The position numbers and the translations under genes were made by a program. 64,000 nt of DNA from Annona cherimola (taxonomy: Eukaryota > Streptophyta > Magnoliopsida > Magnoliales > Annonaceae), in the NCBI GenBank assembly GCA_030490835.1, contig CM059972.1:31537452-31601451 (forward strand), read 5' to 3'. Numbering within the stretch: position 1 is the stretch's first letter; each line of letters begins with the position of its first letter. The notes below the pieces were generated by a model that was given only the letters and a program-made list of their open reading frames with translations, did no database searches and was not told where the DNA came from. Of this stretch, positions 54,890 to 64,000 are shown one piece after another.

Positions 54890-56135
54890 ATGATGTCTAA
54901 AACACAGGCTTCAACATTTCCAAATTTTTGCATCCTAAATCTTAACACTATAATAAAGCTTATTTTTTTATTTTTTTTTCTGAGAAGTAATAAAGGTTAT
55001 CTTTTAGCGCCCAAAATTTTGTAATCTCGCTCGCCCAATAAAATAAAATAAAATAAATTGCAGTCTCACTGCTAATAGCCTAATACTGTCATGTTTATGC
55101 CTTTTGGCGATGAAATTGTACACAATATTGAAAATGATCTTGCTGATCTTAATACCAAAATAAATATTCGGTCCATCATATTAGTTGGAAGCCGGGCAGC
55201 TCCAGAAGTAGATTACGTAAAGGGGAAAATTTCTCTTATGCCCTTAATATTTGTCTCCAATTCCTTGTATACCCATGATACTTTGTCAATTCCTCCCGTA
55301 TTCATAAATTTCACTCTATATTCCTCTCATACTTCTGCTGTCAATACAATTATTATGTACCCAATTGGAAAGATGATTTTACCCATTCAAAATTTCTTAA
55401 TTGAGACAATTTAACCTTAACATGACTCAATTGATGATGATAAATCATTAATATATGATATTAAATAATTTAAGATTCATATTAAGTTGAATTATTTAAT
55501 TAAAAATTTTTAAAATGAAAAAATCGTCTTTTCAATAAGATAGATAATGGTTGTTTTAACGGTATGAATATAATAAAAGTTAAATATTATGAGTATAAAA
55601 AGAATATATGAAACATCATATGTATATTAGGAATTAGATACAAATGTTCTAGATATAAAAAGAGTTCTCCCTTACAAAAATTAGTAAATTATTTAACTAC
55701 CCTAATTCACCATCTACATTGCAACACTTACGTCAGCACTCATTAACAAAAGTAAATTTCTTTATAGTACTGCATTGTAATCCGCTGTCCATGTCTTTCA
55801 ATTGCAACTAGATTAGGAGTTTTATTATAAATTGTTGAACTGCATCCCAGTACCCACATAGTAACACGTGTTATGATAATATGGGTGGAGGATAAAGGCA
55901 GTCCGCATGCTTCCCATTCAATTAAGCTTAATTTATGGAGTCTATTCTGCAATTACGAAAAGCTTCGAGTTTAGTTCTGCAAAAAATCCCCCCTCATTGC
56001 ATTTAGGTTTTTTGTTCGTTAGAACCGATTTTATCTAGCTGGCCCCCTACTGACAATTCAACACAGCGACAAAGTCAGCACATCATCATCAAGTTATTGT
56101 CATTGCATGTTCAACATCACTAGCCCATATATACA
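54890..56135. other. Gap with no clear gene
   Basis: The 107-codon open segment at 55091-55414 begins MFMPFGDEIVHNIENDLADL then SIILVGSRAAPEVDYVKGK and turns into low-complexity sequence. The first 50 codons may be a fragment of a real protein, but I do not recognise it. The rest is AT-rich. Confidence 0.35.
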
Positions 56136-56141
56136 TATAGA

Positions 56142-57175
56142 GAGAGAAATATTCCGGTGCAGCATCGCTGAAATGGACCTCACCTGATCATCAAATCAAA
56201 ATCTACTCCACCCATTGTATTTAGAATAATGTATTCTATTATCACAATAATTTTCATCCCAATCAGATATGTACATGGGCCCTATCTGAAAATGGTACAA
56301 ATTCAACGTAATAAAATAGTTTGGTGTAAATAACAACTTAAAAGTGGTTTTTTCAACATCTAAACCATCTAAAATATGATTTATATATGGATAAATGATT
56401 GTATAAAGTTTCATTTCATTTTAATATGTGTGGGACCCATTTTTTGGGCAACTGCACCGCTGTTCCGGTGCAGCGATTACGGTGTAGTGACGTTGAAATG
56501 GGTCCCACATGATGATCAAATTGTAATCTACTCCATTAATTATATTTAAAATAATGTATTCTATTGTCATATCAATTTTCATCCCAATCAGATATGTGTA
56601 TGGACCCCATCTGAAAATAGTATAAATTCAACATAATAAAATAGTTTGATATAAATAACAACTTTAAAGTGGTTTTTTTAACATCTAAACCATCTAAAGT
56701 ATGATTTATATATCAATAAATGATTGTATAAAGTTTCATTGTATTTTAATATGTGTGGGGTCCTTTTTTGGGCAACTGTACCGCTGTTCCGGTGTAGTAA
56801 CTCTGCACAAGAACAACTCTCATATATCTGTATATATATGAGATATATTCTGGTACAGCATCGCTGAAATGGGCCCCACATGATCATGAAATCATGATCT
56901 ACTCCGCCCATTGTATTTAGAATAATGCATTCTATTACCATACCAATTTTCATCCCAATCAGATATGTTTATGGCCCCCATCTGAAAATGATATAAATCC
57001 AACGTAATAAAATAGTTTGATGTAAATAACAACTTTAAAGTATCTGATTGGGATGAAAATTGGTATGGTAATAGAATACATTATTCTAAATACAATGGGT
57101 GGAGTAGATCATGATTTCATGATCATGTGGGGCCCATTTTTGGGCAACTGCACCGGAACAGCTCTCTCTCTCTAT
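56142..57175. repeat. Array of three family-A MITEs
   Basis: Three consecutive elements: 56142-56480, 56465-56825 and 56831-57175. They share ATTCCGGTGCAGCATCGCTG-type left ends and GTTCCGGTGCAG right ends; the first two abut at a shared GTTCCGGTGCAGCGATTACG. Confidence 0.7.
56868..57150. repeat. Foldback hairpin in third array member
   Basis: CCCCACATGATCATGAAATC through CCAATTTTCATCCCAATCAG (56874-56963) is reverse-complemented at 57044-57145, with a loop of about 80 bp. Same architecture as 18766-19050. Confidence 0.75.
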
Positions 57176-57224
57176 ATATATATATATGTATATGCCTATA
57201 TATACACACATACATATATAGGCT

Positions 57225-58095
57225 CCGCTTCTATGTAACTGAGTTATATAAAAGTGAATTCATGTAACCCCTTCAAAATTTATGATTTTGATCTTAATGG
57301 AAAATTTAATCTATTTATTTTATTTAACATCATTTTTTTATCTAAGGATCAAGTTTCATCCCAATCAAGTATGTTTATGGGCTGCATTTGTTAGAAAATG
57401 TAAATGTTTGTGTAAATTATGAAAAATGCTAAAATATTAATTTTAAAGTAGTATTTTTAACATTTATATCATCCAAAATATCATTTTTATGTGAATAAAT
57501 AATTCTATAAAATATTATTACATTCTAATATATGTGTAAATAGATTTAAGTATTTTTTGTAATTTGCACATTAATATATATATATATATATTTGAACACA
57601 TGAATATATATACATAGAAGCGGATCTATATAATCCCTTCAAAATCTAAGATTTTAATCCTTAATGAAAAATCTAATCCATTTATTGTATTTAACATCAT
57701 TTATTTATTTAGGAGACCAAGTTTCATCCCAATCAAGTGTGGTTATTGGTCACATTTGTTCAAATATATATATATTTCATGTGTAAATAATAAAAAATGT
57801 TTAGATCTATTTACACATATATTAGAATATAATAATTGAAATGATATTTTGGACGGTTTAGATGTTGAAAATATTATTTTAAAATTGATATTTTAGAATT
57901 TTTAATGATTTACACATGAATATATATATTTTCTAACAAATGTAGCCTATAAACATACTTGATTATGATGAAACTTGATTCCCTAGATAAACACATGATG
58001 TTAAATATAATGAATGGATTGAATTTTCTATCAAAAATTAAAATCTTAAGTTTTAAATAGGTTACATGGGTCCGCTTCTATGTAGCCTGGTTAGA
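57225..58095. repeat. Two family-C repeats in tandem
   Basis: 57225-57590 and 57605-58095 each start near GCTTCTATGTAA or GAAGCGGATC and share AAGTTTCATCCCAATCAAGT. The second has inverted ends. A TA microsatellite separates them (57565-57582). Confidence 0.55.
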
Positions 58096-58880
58096 GAATA
58101 TTTCTTGTCCAGTAAAGTTGCACTATAATTAATGGTGCATTTGGCCTAAAATGGGTCCGATATATACTTAAATGTATTGATACTTTATTCAAACATTTAT
58201 CTATATATAAATTTTATATCAAATAATTTGCATGTTGAAAAAATAATTTTAAAGTTGTTATTTACATTAAACTATTTTATTACATTGAATTTGTACTATT
58301 TTCAGATGAAGTTCATACACATATTCAATTGGGATGAAAATTAGTATGGTAATAGAATGCATGATTCTAAATACAATGGGTAGGGATGAAAATTAGTATA
58401 GTAATATAATGCATAATTTTAAATACAATGGGAAGGTAAATTATAATTTTATGATCATATGAGACTCATTTTGTAATAACTGTACCGTAATTGTAGTGCT
58501 GTGAAGCTGCACTTGAATGAAGCATGTGGAAATTGATGAATAAACATGGGCAGATAACTTGGCAGCCCAGTTTCCATCTCTTTCTTATAATCAAGGCCAC
58601 ATCTAGGCATCGAGTTATGATGAATAATTGTATGGATGTTATCCTATATTATTTATGGAGTGAAACATAATTTGTAATATTTATAAGATTTTAAATGAAT
58701 GGGATTTTTTTTCACTCCAATATTCAATGACTATGATCATATGATTCAAACTAAATGACTCGTCCAAGATCCCAAGGGAAAAACTCGATCTTGTCATATA
58801 TATCTAAGATATGCACTTAATTACGAATTAATTTTGAGATCTTAAGTTAGATTTTTGGGAGTCCCAATTGACCTAAAGGC
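58096..58880. repeat. Family-A-related repeat and unassigned flank
   Basis: 58100-58515 is an old family-A relative with an internal partial duplication (GGGATGAAAATTAGTAT at 58339 and 58384). 58516-58880 is unassigned AT-rich sequence. Confidence 0.45.
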
Positions 58881-58884
58881 ACAC

Positions 58885-59470
58885 ATATATATATAAGAAA
58901 TATTCAGGTGCAACGACGCTGCACCGGAATTCCGGTGCAACATCACTGAAATGGGCCTTATATGGTCATCAAATCATAATCTACTCCACCCATTGTATTT
59001 AGAATAATATATTCTATTATCATTCCAATTTTCATCCCAATCAGATATGTATATGGGCTCCATCTGAAAATTGGACAAATTCAACGGAATAAAATAGTTT
59101 GATGTAAATAACAACTTTAAAGTGATTTTTTCAACATGTAAACCATGTGCTATAAAATTTATATATGGATAACTGATTGTATAAAGTTTTATTGCATTCT
59201 AATATATGTGGGGCCCGCTTTTGATCAAATGTACCGTTATTCCAGTACAGCGTTGCACCAGAACAGCTCCCTATATAATAAAATAGTTTGATGTAAATAA
59301 CAACTTTAAAGTGATTTTTTCAACATGTAAACCATGTGCTATAAAATTTATATATGGATAAATGATTGTATAAAGTTTCATTGCATTCTAATATATGTGG
59401 GGGCCATTTTTGATCAAATGTACCGTTATTCCGGTACAGCGTTGCACCGAAATAACTCCCTATATATATA
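58885..59470. mobile_element. Family-A MITE with 189-bp internal tandem duplication
   Basis: Complete left end (TTCAGGTGCAACGACGCTGC), then the right half from ATAAAATAGTTTGATGTAAA is present twice in tandem, at 59089-59277 and 59278-59465, almost identical. Confidence 0.7.
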
Positions 59471-59479
59471 TATATATAG

Positions 59480-59835
59480 GAAATGATCCAGTGCATGCGA
59501 CTGCACTGTGCAGTCCATGCACTGTGGGCCCCACCTGATCATTTCCCATAAATTCACCTCACCCATTGTATTGAGAATTGTTCACTTTATTACCATACCA
59601 ATTTTCATCCAAATCCAACATGTGTGTAGTCTCCATCTTAAAATGGTGCAAAATCAACGTAATAAAATAATTTAATGTAAATATCAAGTTTAAAGTGATT
59701 TTTTCAACATCTAAACCGTCTAAAGTATGATTTATATATGGATAAATGAGTATATAAAGTTTCATTACAATCTAATATGTGTGGGGTCCATTTTACAGCG
59801 GACAGTCCGACTGCACAGGATCGGTTCTCTATATA
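59480..59835. mobile_element. Family-A variant MITE
   Basis: GAAATGATCCAGTGCATGCG at the left, GACTGCACAGGATCGGTTC at the right. The internal part keeps the family order (CACCCATTGTATT, CCATACCAATTTTCATCC) but the ends differ. Confidence 0.55.
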
Positions 59836-59849
59836 TATATATATATATA

Positions 59850-59995
59850 CTCATATAATTTTACCAAAATTGCAAATATTCCCACGTAATTTTATAAATT
59901 GCTTGTTACCCCTACATAGTTTCACCGAAATTACATATAGCCCCTACAGTAACGGCTGTCGTTAGATGGAAGGCAGTATAATGTTAGTAAATTAT
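59850..59995. repeat. Family-E-like fragment
   Basis: Short relative of the 0.7-kb repeat (ATTTTACCAAAATTGC, TGCTTGTTACCCC, GGCTGTCGTTAGATGG). Confidence 0.4.
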
Positions 59996-60039
59996 TTTGA
60001 GTTTCAAAAATACCCTTGATCACTCAGAGAGCACAGCAT

Positions 60040-60225
60040 TCAAGTGCGTTCGGTTTTATTGTGCGTGGTAGAGGAGGAGGAATTCGTCTTGTTCATGGCG
60101 TAGGCAACGAGCTGCACTAAATTCTCGTGGCATTGCCAGCTTACGATGTTTACTCCTGCGACGTACTCTTTCCGCCCTTGTTTAGATCCCTGAGGCGCTT
60201 TACGACTTGACATGATCAACAAGGT
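60040..60225 (-). pseudogene. Receptor-like kinase fragment (lectin-type resemblance)
   Basis: The minus strand reads GSKQGRKEYVAGVNIVS then CHENLVQLVAY, close to the alpha-C helix to beta-4 stretch of plant L-type lectin receptor kinases, where KEYVAE and HRNLVQL are typical. The conserved Glu after KEYVA is Gly and the frame ends shortly after, so it cannot be a kinase. 60263-60487 on the same strand is open but unrecognised. Probably a captured or duplicated scrap. Confidence 0.55.
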
Positions 60226-60489
60226 GAGCTAGGAGGAGTGGAAGGCACATCGAGACAAATCTCTATGCTCGTTTTGCAATGAACAACTTGTAGCCAGCAA
60301 CTGTTGCATGACTCACACGCTCTCTGTCCTCCAATTTGGTAAGGTAAGCTAGCGGATGGCACCCACCGTGGTGCAAAATATGAATACAAGGGAGACGTTG
60401 GTGATGATGGGGACGGCAGTGGGCGAATCGATGGACGAGGCTTCCTTTGTCTGAATTGGGCTGACGATCGGGCTTAGGAGAAAACACCC

Positions 60490-60822
60490 TTTGTCTTCCC
60501 TGGATATCAATGGCAAATCCATTATGGCTTCCGAATTTGCAAGGCTCAGCTACTCTTTATTCCTCTAACCTCTTCTTTAAAGCTCTCGCCATTCCCATCT
60601 CCCTTTGGCCTCCTTGCTTTCCAGAAGATCTTCACAGCTTCCATGCCCGCCAGTGCCACTTCTCTCTCCTTCGCTATCCATGAGATCTCCTCCAGAACCT
60701 AGCACCGGAGCTGCTCAGAAGATCTCCTTATTCTGGAACTACTCTCCTCTCTTCGCTGGCAGCAACATCAGTTGCTTTGCCCTTGCGCTCTTCTACATCC
60801 AGGATCCGAGCATTTCTCAGGT
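60490..60822 (+). other. Possible first exon or exon fragment, unidentified
   Basis: A GC-richer block, open on the plus strand, ending in a good splice donor (TTTCTCAG followed by GTACCG at about 60821). The encoded sequence includes AAQKISLFWNYSPLFAGSN, then FALALFYIQDPS. The open frame has no good ATG, as it begins at TTG. Sequence after the donor looks like an intron (60830-61200). I do not recognise it. Confidence 0.35.
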
Positions 60823-61229
60823 ACCGAGAGTTCATTTCTACCTTATGCTTGTGATTTGTATGAAATTTCAATGGTACATTCTAATGTTGCTTGGAGTGCG
60901 TGCGCCATTATAGTGATGGTTTAGATGCTTTTATTTACATTTTGAATTGCATTAGAAAGCTTTGTGCGGTGGGTGTAAGAAGGACACACTTAGCGGAATC
61001 AAAAATTAGTTATTTTCTCGTCAGTTGTTTGGTTGATTGGGTCATCTTTGAGCTGCCAAAATGGAAATTTTGTCTGTGTTGTGCAATCGGCAAATGGTTT
61101 TACTGAATTTATGTGTGTATCCAGCATTGTGCCAATATCTGAACTCACAAAGTTGTTTATCTGTAAGTGAGCTTTATATGAAAACATGATAGTGAAACAA
61201 TTTGTCTATTGCTTTTGGAGGATGTTTTA

Positions 61230-61770
61230 TTAATTTGGCTGAGGCTGCACAAATCTACTGCGAGCTTTCTGTTTCTCACTTCTCTGCAATTGCTTCAGTC
61301 ATTTGCTGGGCTATATATGTTCATTTCTGCTCTAGGATTGTGTCCTGTGTCCTCTCTCTTTCTCTCGTCTATCTTCCTTTCACCGAATAAGGCCGCATGT
61401 GGGAGGCGAAAAAGCCACACACAAAAAAAACAAAAAAAAAAAGAAAGAAAGAAAGAAACAACCTGTTGGGTAAGGTTTGCGTGGAGATGTTGTCATTTTT
61501 TATCTAATGCAAATCACTAAAGCCTTTTGTTTAGCTTTGGAATTTGATACATCATCCTTTCTTGAATATTCAATGTGCCCAGTGTTCAAAACATGCGGAA
61601 TATTCATCTGGCTTTGGTGATCCATTAGAATTAGTACATGGCGTAGGGCTGAGGCGATCTGGCCAGATGCATGCGAAGAATGGTGGATCTTCTCATGCAG
61701 GGCATGTGTAAAGTACAGGGCTATATCATCGAGGAATTTAAAAAGGTAATGCATCCTAATCATTCGCGAC
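61230..61770 (+). repeat. Inverted copy of the peptide gene's 3' flank
   Basis: Reverse complement of the segment that lies at 43960-44380 (and 29690-29990), with landmarks such as CGCATGCATCTGGCCAGATC, ATTCAATGTGCCCAGTG and CACCGAATAAGGCC. Diverged, with a small A-rich insertion near 61420-61460. No peptide coding part is attached. Confidence 0.6.
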
Positions 61771-62365
61771 TCAGCCACTGAACTCTATTAGCAATTCTAA
61801 GCCCAACATAATACACGACCAAGTTTATTTATTGAAAATACAGACAACCACTTTTCGATATTTCTAAAACCGTTTATTTATTCAAAATATTAAAAATCAT
61901 TTTGATAAAAGCAAACAACATCACTCTTAAAAGGGGTTATGATCTTGGCTGACACAAGCTTACGTTGGCCTGAGCTAATAAGTACGTTTTTTTATTTTTT
62001 TTATGAAAATAATTTTTTCCTCTTCGAGTTATGGTATATTTGGAACGTCATACAATTTTCATTGAAAAGTTTTTGAAATAAAAAATAATTATGTGATATA
62101 ATAAAAATAATAATGAGCAAGAAAGAGAATAAAGTTAAAATAAATAAGACAGTTGATGGATAATTATATAAAAATGATTAAAAAGTAAAATAATTTGTAC
62201 AATAATATATGAAGAAATAATTAATAAAAATGATTAAAAAGTAAAATAGTTTGTAGAATAATATATGAACAAATAATTAAAAATAAGATAATCATATAGA
62301 ACGAAAAAAAAAAAAACAGATAACTGTCAAGATTTGAAAAATTTTCCCAGAATTGTTAATGCGCC
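61771..62365. other. Gap without genes
   Basis: AT-rich; 62040-62360 resembles a worn family-D MITE in reverse orientation with a local repeat (AATGATTAAAAAGTAAAATA twice). No gene. Confidence 0.4.
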
Positions 62366-62369
62366 CTGT

Positions 62370-62505
62370 GCGTCTCCACACAACCAATCGGACAAACTAG
62401 AAGTCTATAAAGGTTGTGCACAATAACAAAAGCACAAGTGCCATGAACTGGCCGCCATCAATTCTCTCATTAGCAGTCATCGTGATTCTCGTCTTGCGGA
62501 AGAGT
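62370..62505 (-). pseudogene. Degenerate 5' part of an eight-cysteine peptide gene
   Basis: Plus-strand phrases GTCTCCACACAACC, AACAAAAGCACA, GCCATCAATTC and CAGTCATC correspond to the signal-peptide region of the 30-kb gene read in reverse. Several indels destroy the frame. It lies in direct orientation while the nearby 3' flank is inverted, so this copy has been rearranged. Confidence 0.6.
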
Positions 62506-62509
62506 CACT

Positions 62510-62880
62510 AGTACCTTTTATTAAAAAAAAAAAAAAAAACTTGTAACTACTAATTAAGCACGCTCATCGCTGAAATATTAGGTATAAAAATTTGTGAATA
62601 TGAATAATTGGAGTAGCATACATTTAAATAATCAAATAACTTTTATCGCAAATTTATTGATTTTGAAATGTTGATTCCGAATAATGGCTAACGAGACCAA
62701 CTTTGCATATACGAAGTTAACTATAATCGTGAAATAAAATCAAACTATAAAGACAATGTGATTATAGTGGTTGGATCTCCTGGACCTACTTCATTCTTGA
62801 AGTGCACGATGCTTGAGTTTCACTAGTTAACTTAGCTCACATAAGTTATAATGATACAATTTAAGCAACTGTCTTTTAGG
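62510..62880. other. Gap without genes
   Basis: AT-rich, with an A-run at 62524-62540. Nothing else supportable. Confidence 0.4.
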
Positions 62881-62884
62881 GGCT

Positions 62885-63300
62885 TCTTTGGCAATGGATA
62901 AAAGTTTTCAATTCAAAACTTTTTACATTTCATAACTACCCTAATTTGTAATCATTTTTCACATTTTTCTATACAATTACCTTACTTTCCAATCATTTTC
63001 ACATAACTATTCGTACAACAAACCTATTTATTTTTAATTTTATTCTCTTTACTTTTTATCATTACCCCTATCATATTACATCATTTTCTACCGATTCAAA
63101 AACTTTTGATTAAAAGTGTTATTATTTCTCAAATACATCAAAACTTTTCAATATAAAATTTTTCACTCTCTACCATTATTTTATTATTTTTTCACTTCAT
63201 CTTATATAATTACCTTTTTTCAATTATTTTTACACAACTATCTGTACATTTAACCTATCTGTTTTAACTTTATTTTCTTTACTTATCATCATTAGAACAT
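62885..63300. mobile_element. Family-D MITE, diverged, and partial second copy
   Basis: GGGGCTTCTTTGGCAATGG is a worn left end. The internal order (TCTTTACTTTTTATCATTAC) is kept, and a partial second copy follows from about 63145. Confidence 0.45.
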
Positions 63301-63307
63301 GATTTTA

Positions 63308-63640
63308 TGCACTCGGGTGTACTTAGCTTCGGTGTACAAGGTATATTTAATTTATCTTTTAATTTTTTTGACACAACTGTTAATGTAAGTGTATCTAACA
63401 TTTGTACTAAATTTTACCATTTTTAGATTTTTTGAATTTTTTAAAAGAGTTGTAATATAGTGCATTCAGGTAGTGTACATAAGTGCAAAAATCTAGTTTT
63501 ATATTTTTTTGAAAATTTTTTGTACAACTATTAATATGTATGCATTTAACATGTATATCATTTTTTACTTTTTTGGAGATTTTTAAATATTTATTTTTAA
63601 TTTTTTAAAATCAGTGGCATTTTCGTCAGTAATGAATTAA
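63308..63640. mobile_element. Two partial hairpin MITEs (family B)
   Basis: Left arms only: GCACTCGGGTGTACTTAGC at 63310 and GTACATAAGTGCAAAAATC at about 63475, each followed by the family's TTTTTGGAGATTTTTA-type sequence. No mirrored right arms. Confidence 0.5.
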
Positions 63641-63814
63641 AAAATCTTCCTAAACCCACATTTTCTTTCTTTCTTTAAAATTAGTGGCAACGCCGTGTAA
63701 TCAGAACTCACTGGCACCCGTGCAAATCGATAGGCCATCGCAGCCAAACCGAGCGGCACAAGCTTTTGGTGGCGGTTTCTTGCTCTTGTTCTTCCCCTGC
63801 TTTTCCGAAAAGAA

Positions 63815-63867
63815 ATGCCGAGTCTTCTATTTTCCAGGCTAGGAATCAAACCCACCCGCCTCTTCAG
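63815..63867 (+). CDS. Possible first coding exon of a gene running off the window
   Basis: ATG at 63815 (context AGAAATG) opens MPSLLFSRLGIKPTRLF, then a clean donor (TTCAG followed by GTACCA). Composition rises in GC over the preceding 130 bp, as in a plant 5' untranslated region, and pyrimidine-rich intron-like sequence with a C-run follows. The Arg/Ser/Leu-rich, acid-free start would fit a mitochondrial or plastid targeting peptide. The rest of the gene, if real, lies past 64000. Confidence 0.4.
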
Positions 63868-64000
63868 GTACCACAATCTTCTTGAGAATCTTTATTCTCC
63901 TTCTTTCTTCGCCTCACCTGTTCCCCTCCCCCCCCCCCCCCCCTTCTCCGCTTGTAAGTAGGACATAACGAGAAACATTGGTCGGTTTGCGCCTCTTCCA

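Noticed and set aside
1..64000. CRISPR arrays, riboswitches, operons, rRNA genes and standard tRNA genes
   Set aside because: None seen. Repeats here are eukaryotic transposons and microsatellites, and the tRNA-like boxes belong to SINE-type insertions without a full cloverleaf that I could draw.

Overview
This is nuclear DNA from a flowering plant. It is AT-rich, genes are sparse and have GT-AG introns, and it is packed with plant transposon types (Pack-MULEs, hAT-like elements, PIF/Harbinger-type and hairpin MITEs, Ty1/copia, a Ty3-type LTR element, SINEs, a LINE). All recognisable gene fragments are plant families: a SHAGGY/GSK3 kinase, FCA, B-type CDK, CYP94 and an apparent lectin receptor kinase. 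I cannot name the species. Nothing looks bacterial or organellar.

The backbone is a duplicated locus for a small secreted eight-cysteine peptide. Two near-identical, apparently intact copies lie at 30035-30283 and 44435-44683 (minus strand), inside a tandem duplication of about 7.7 kb (28225-35936 and 42482-50398). A third copy was cut in two: its 3' half is at 2882-2988 and its 5' half at 13038-13186, with a 10-kb Pack-MULE between them. A degenerate copy lies at 62370-62505. A divergent gene on the plus strand (51591-51854) has the same unusual cysteine layout.

Region by region: 1-2980 is duplicated unit sequence (collinear with 20970-22830) ending in the 3' piece of the broken peptide gene. 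2989-13037 is a Pack-MULE (9-bp target duplication, imperfect terminal inverted repeats) carrying fragments of three unrelated genes in the same orientation: GSK3 kinase, FCA RNA-binding domains and a CDKB kinase. 13038-20960 is the rest of that unit, expanded by two hAT-like elements and several MITEs. 20970-23800 is another truncated unit and repeats. 23990-29230 is a decayed copia element on the minus strand, interrupted by two MITEs and by a second Pack-MULE (25839-27965) holding a CYP94 P450 pseudogene whose I-helix segment is amplified in 192-bp tandem units. 28225-35936 and 42482-50398 are the tandem duplication, separated by a young non-autonomous LTR retrotransposon (35940-42481, minus strand, gag plus one other reading frame, no pol seen). 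50464-50946 is a LINE fragment. 52000-60000 is almost entirely MITEs. 60040-62510 holds a receptor-kinase fragment and rearranged pieces of the peptide unit. The possible first exon of a further gene sits at 63815-63867.

In both cases where I could define a direct duplication flanking a large element (the CYP94 Pack-MULE and the LTR element), the element sits at the duplication junction within about 10 bp. The likely expressed cellular genes are the secreted peptide genes at 30 kb, 44 kb and 51.6 kb. The other gene-like sequences are broken or are transposon cargo.
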